This document shows positions 63,716 through 64,000 of a stretch of 64,000 bases of DNA, in pieces. Each line of letters starts with the position of its first letter. Position 1 is the stretch's first letter. The notes below the pieces were generated by a model, which had not been told where the DNA came from, did not search any database, and saw only the letters and a program-made list of their open reading frames with translations. This DNA comes from Chlorobiota bacterium (GTDB taxonomy: Bacteria > Bacteroidota > Ignavibacteria > OLB7), in contig JADJXR010000001.1 in assembly GCA_016710285.1 (NCBI GenBank), forward strand, positions 558,001-622,000. The letters run 5' to 3'. The position numbers and the translations under genes are program-made.

Positions 63716-64000
63716 GTGTGGGAATCCGCACAGGCAGCGCTCCTGCTTCCCCTGATGGCCCTGCTATTGTTTGGGGGATGCGGCAGCCCCATTGCCGAAC
63801 CATCACGCACCTACCAACTAACCGACCAGCATGGCCGCACCGTCATGTTCCCCAACGACTACCGTGGGCGGAGATTGGTGGTTAGCTACATCTACACCCA
63901 CTGCCCCGACGTATGCATCCTGACAACATCGGGGATTGAAAAGGTCCGGCAGCAGCTTGCCGCAAAGGCGGCCAAAGGGGATGTCGCTTTCGTCTCCATC
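63716..64000 (+). CDS. SCO1/SenC-type copper chaperone lipoprotein (partial)
   Basis: The frame from GTG 63716 runs to the window end and remains open (95 codons). It begins with a lipoprotein signal (hydrophobic A-L-L-L-P-L-M-A-L-L-L-F-G-G-C). A thioredoxin-like domain follows, with Y-I-Y-T-H-C-P-D-V-C (Cys-x3-Cys copper motif). The preceding AGGGGGAGCAGG is a plausible ribosome-binding site. An ATG at 63755 would give too short a signal. SCO proteins load the CuA site, consistent with its place after the oxidase genes. Confidence 0.88.
   Translation, partial: MWESAQAALLLPLMALLLFGGCGSPIAEPSRTYQLTDQHGRTVMFPNDYRGRRLVVSYIYTHCPDVCILTTSGIEKVRQQLAAKAAKGDVAFVSI

Overview
The window most likely comes from the Bacteroidota/Chlorobiota (FCB) side of the tree, possibly a Kapabacteria- or Ignavibacteria-like lineage. 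This is inferred from several secreted proteins with type IX secretion (T9SS) C-terminal sorting domains, a porin O/P-type outer-membrane protein, a ba3-type oxidase and many TPR-class III cyclases; no rRNA is present to confirm it. No tRNA, rRNA, CRISPR array, integrase or insertion sequence was seen.

Layout. 1-700: the tail of a DUF4249-like surface protein and a Rof-like small protein, closed by a strong hairpin. 700-7400 (minus): a phosphate-starvation operon in the order porin O/P, pstS, pstC, pstA, pstB, phoU, preceded by an 11-bp-periodic Pho-box-like promoter. 7400-11930 (minus): a DUF1624 membrane acyltransferase, a membrane-anchored heterodisulfide-reductase-like Fe-S protein and a family 9 glycosyltransferase. 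11928-20943 (minus): four tandem TPR-class III adenylate cyclase genes, each overlapping the next by ATGA. The two middle copies are each broken by a 1-base deletion, and a remnant of a further copy sits in the leader. 21218-25975 (plus): a giant repeat-built secreted protein. 26181-31122 (plus): a SLOG + four-TM protein followed by a DUF4062-STAND NTPase-TPR protein, a candidate two-gene nucleotide-signalling or immune module.

31460-44071: mostly housekeeping genes (anmK, a VWA/MoxR pair, mnmA, a GNAT, a LON-domain protein, Fe/Mn-SOD, two T9SS cargo proteins including a Kelch-Omp28 fusion, and an A-type Fe-S carrier). 44395-54755: an SDR, an aspartate-type aminotransferase, an MCE protein, ssb, a four-TM protein of unknown function, miaA, pcm, the diadenylate cyclase cdaA, phoH and a LysM/lipoprotein pair. 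55331-60145 (plus): two T9SS cargo proteins, one a subtilase with Glu at the catalytic Asp position. 60366-64000 (plus): a lipoprotein of the nucleoside-deaminase family, then a ba3 cytochrome oxidase cluster (subunit IIa, II, I, SCO) behind a CRP-type operator centred at about -41.5 from a -10 box.

How the parts may work together: the Pst operon and porin form one phosphate-uptake unit. The cyclase array could supply cAMP, and the CRP-like site in front of the oxidase genes is a plausible downstream target, though nothing here proves that link. The SLOG/DUF4062 pair is the best candidate for an undescribed system.
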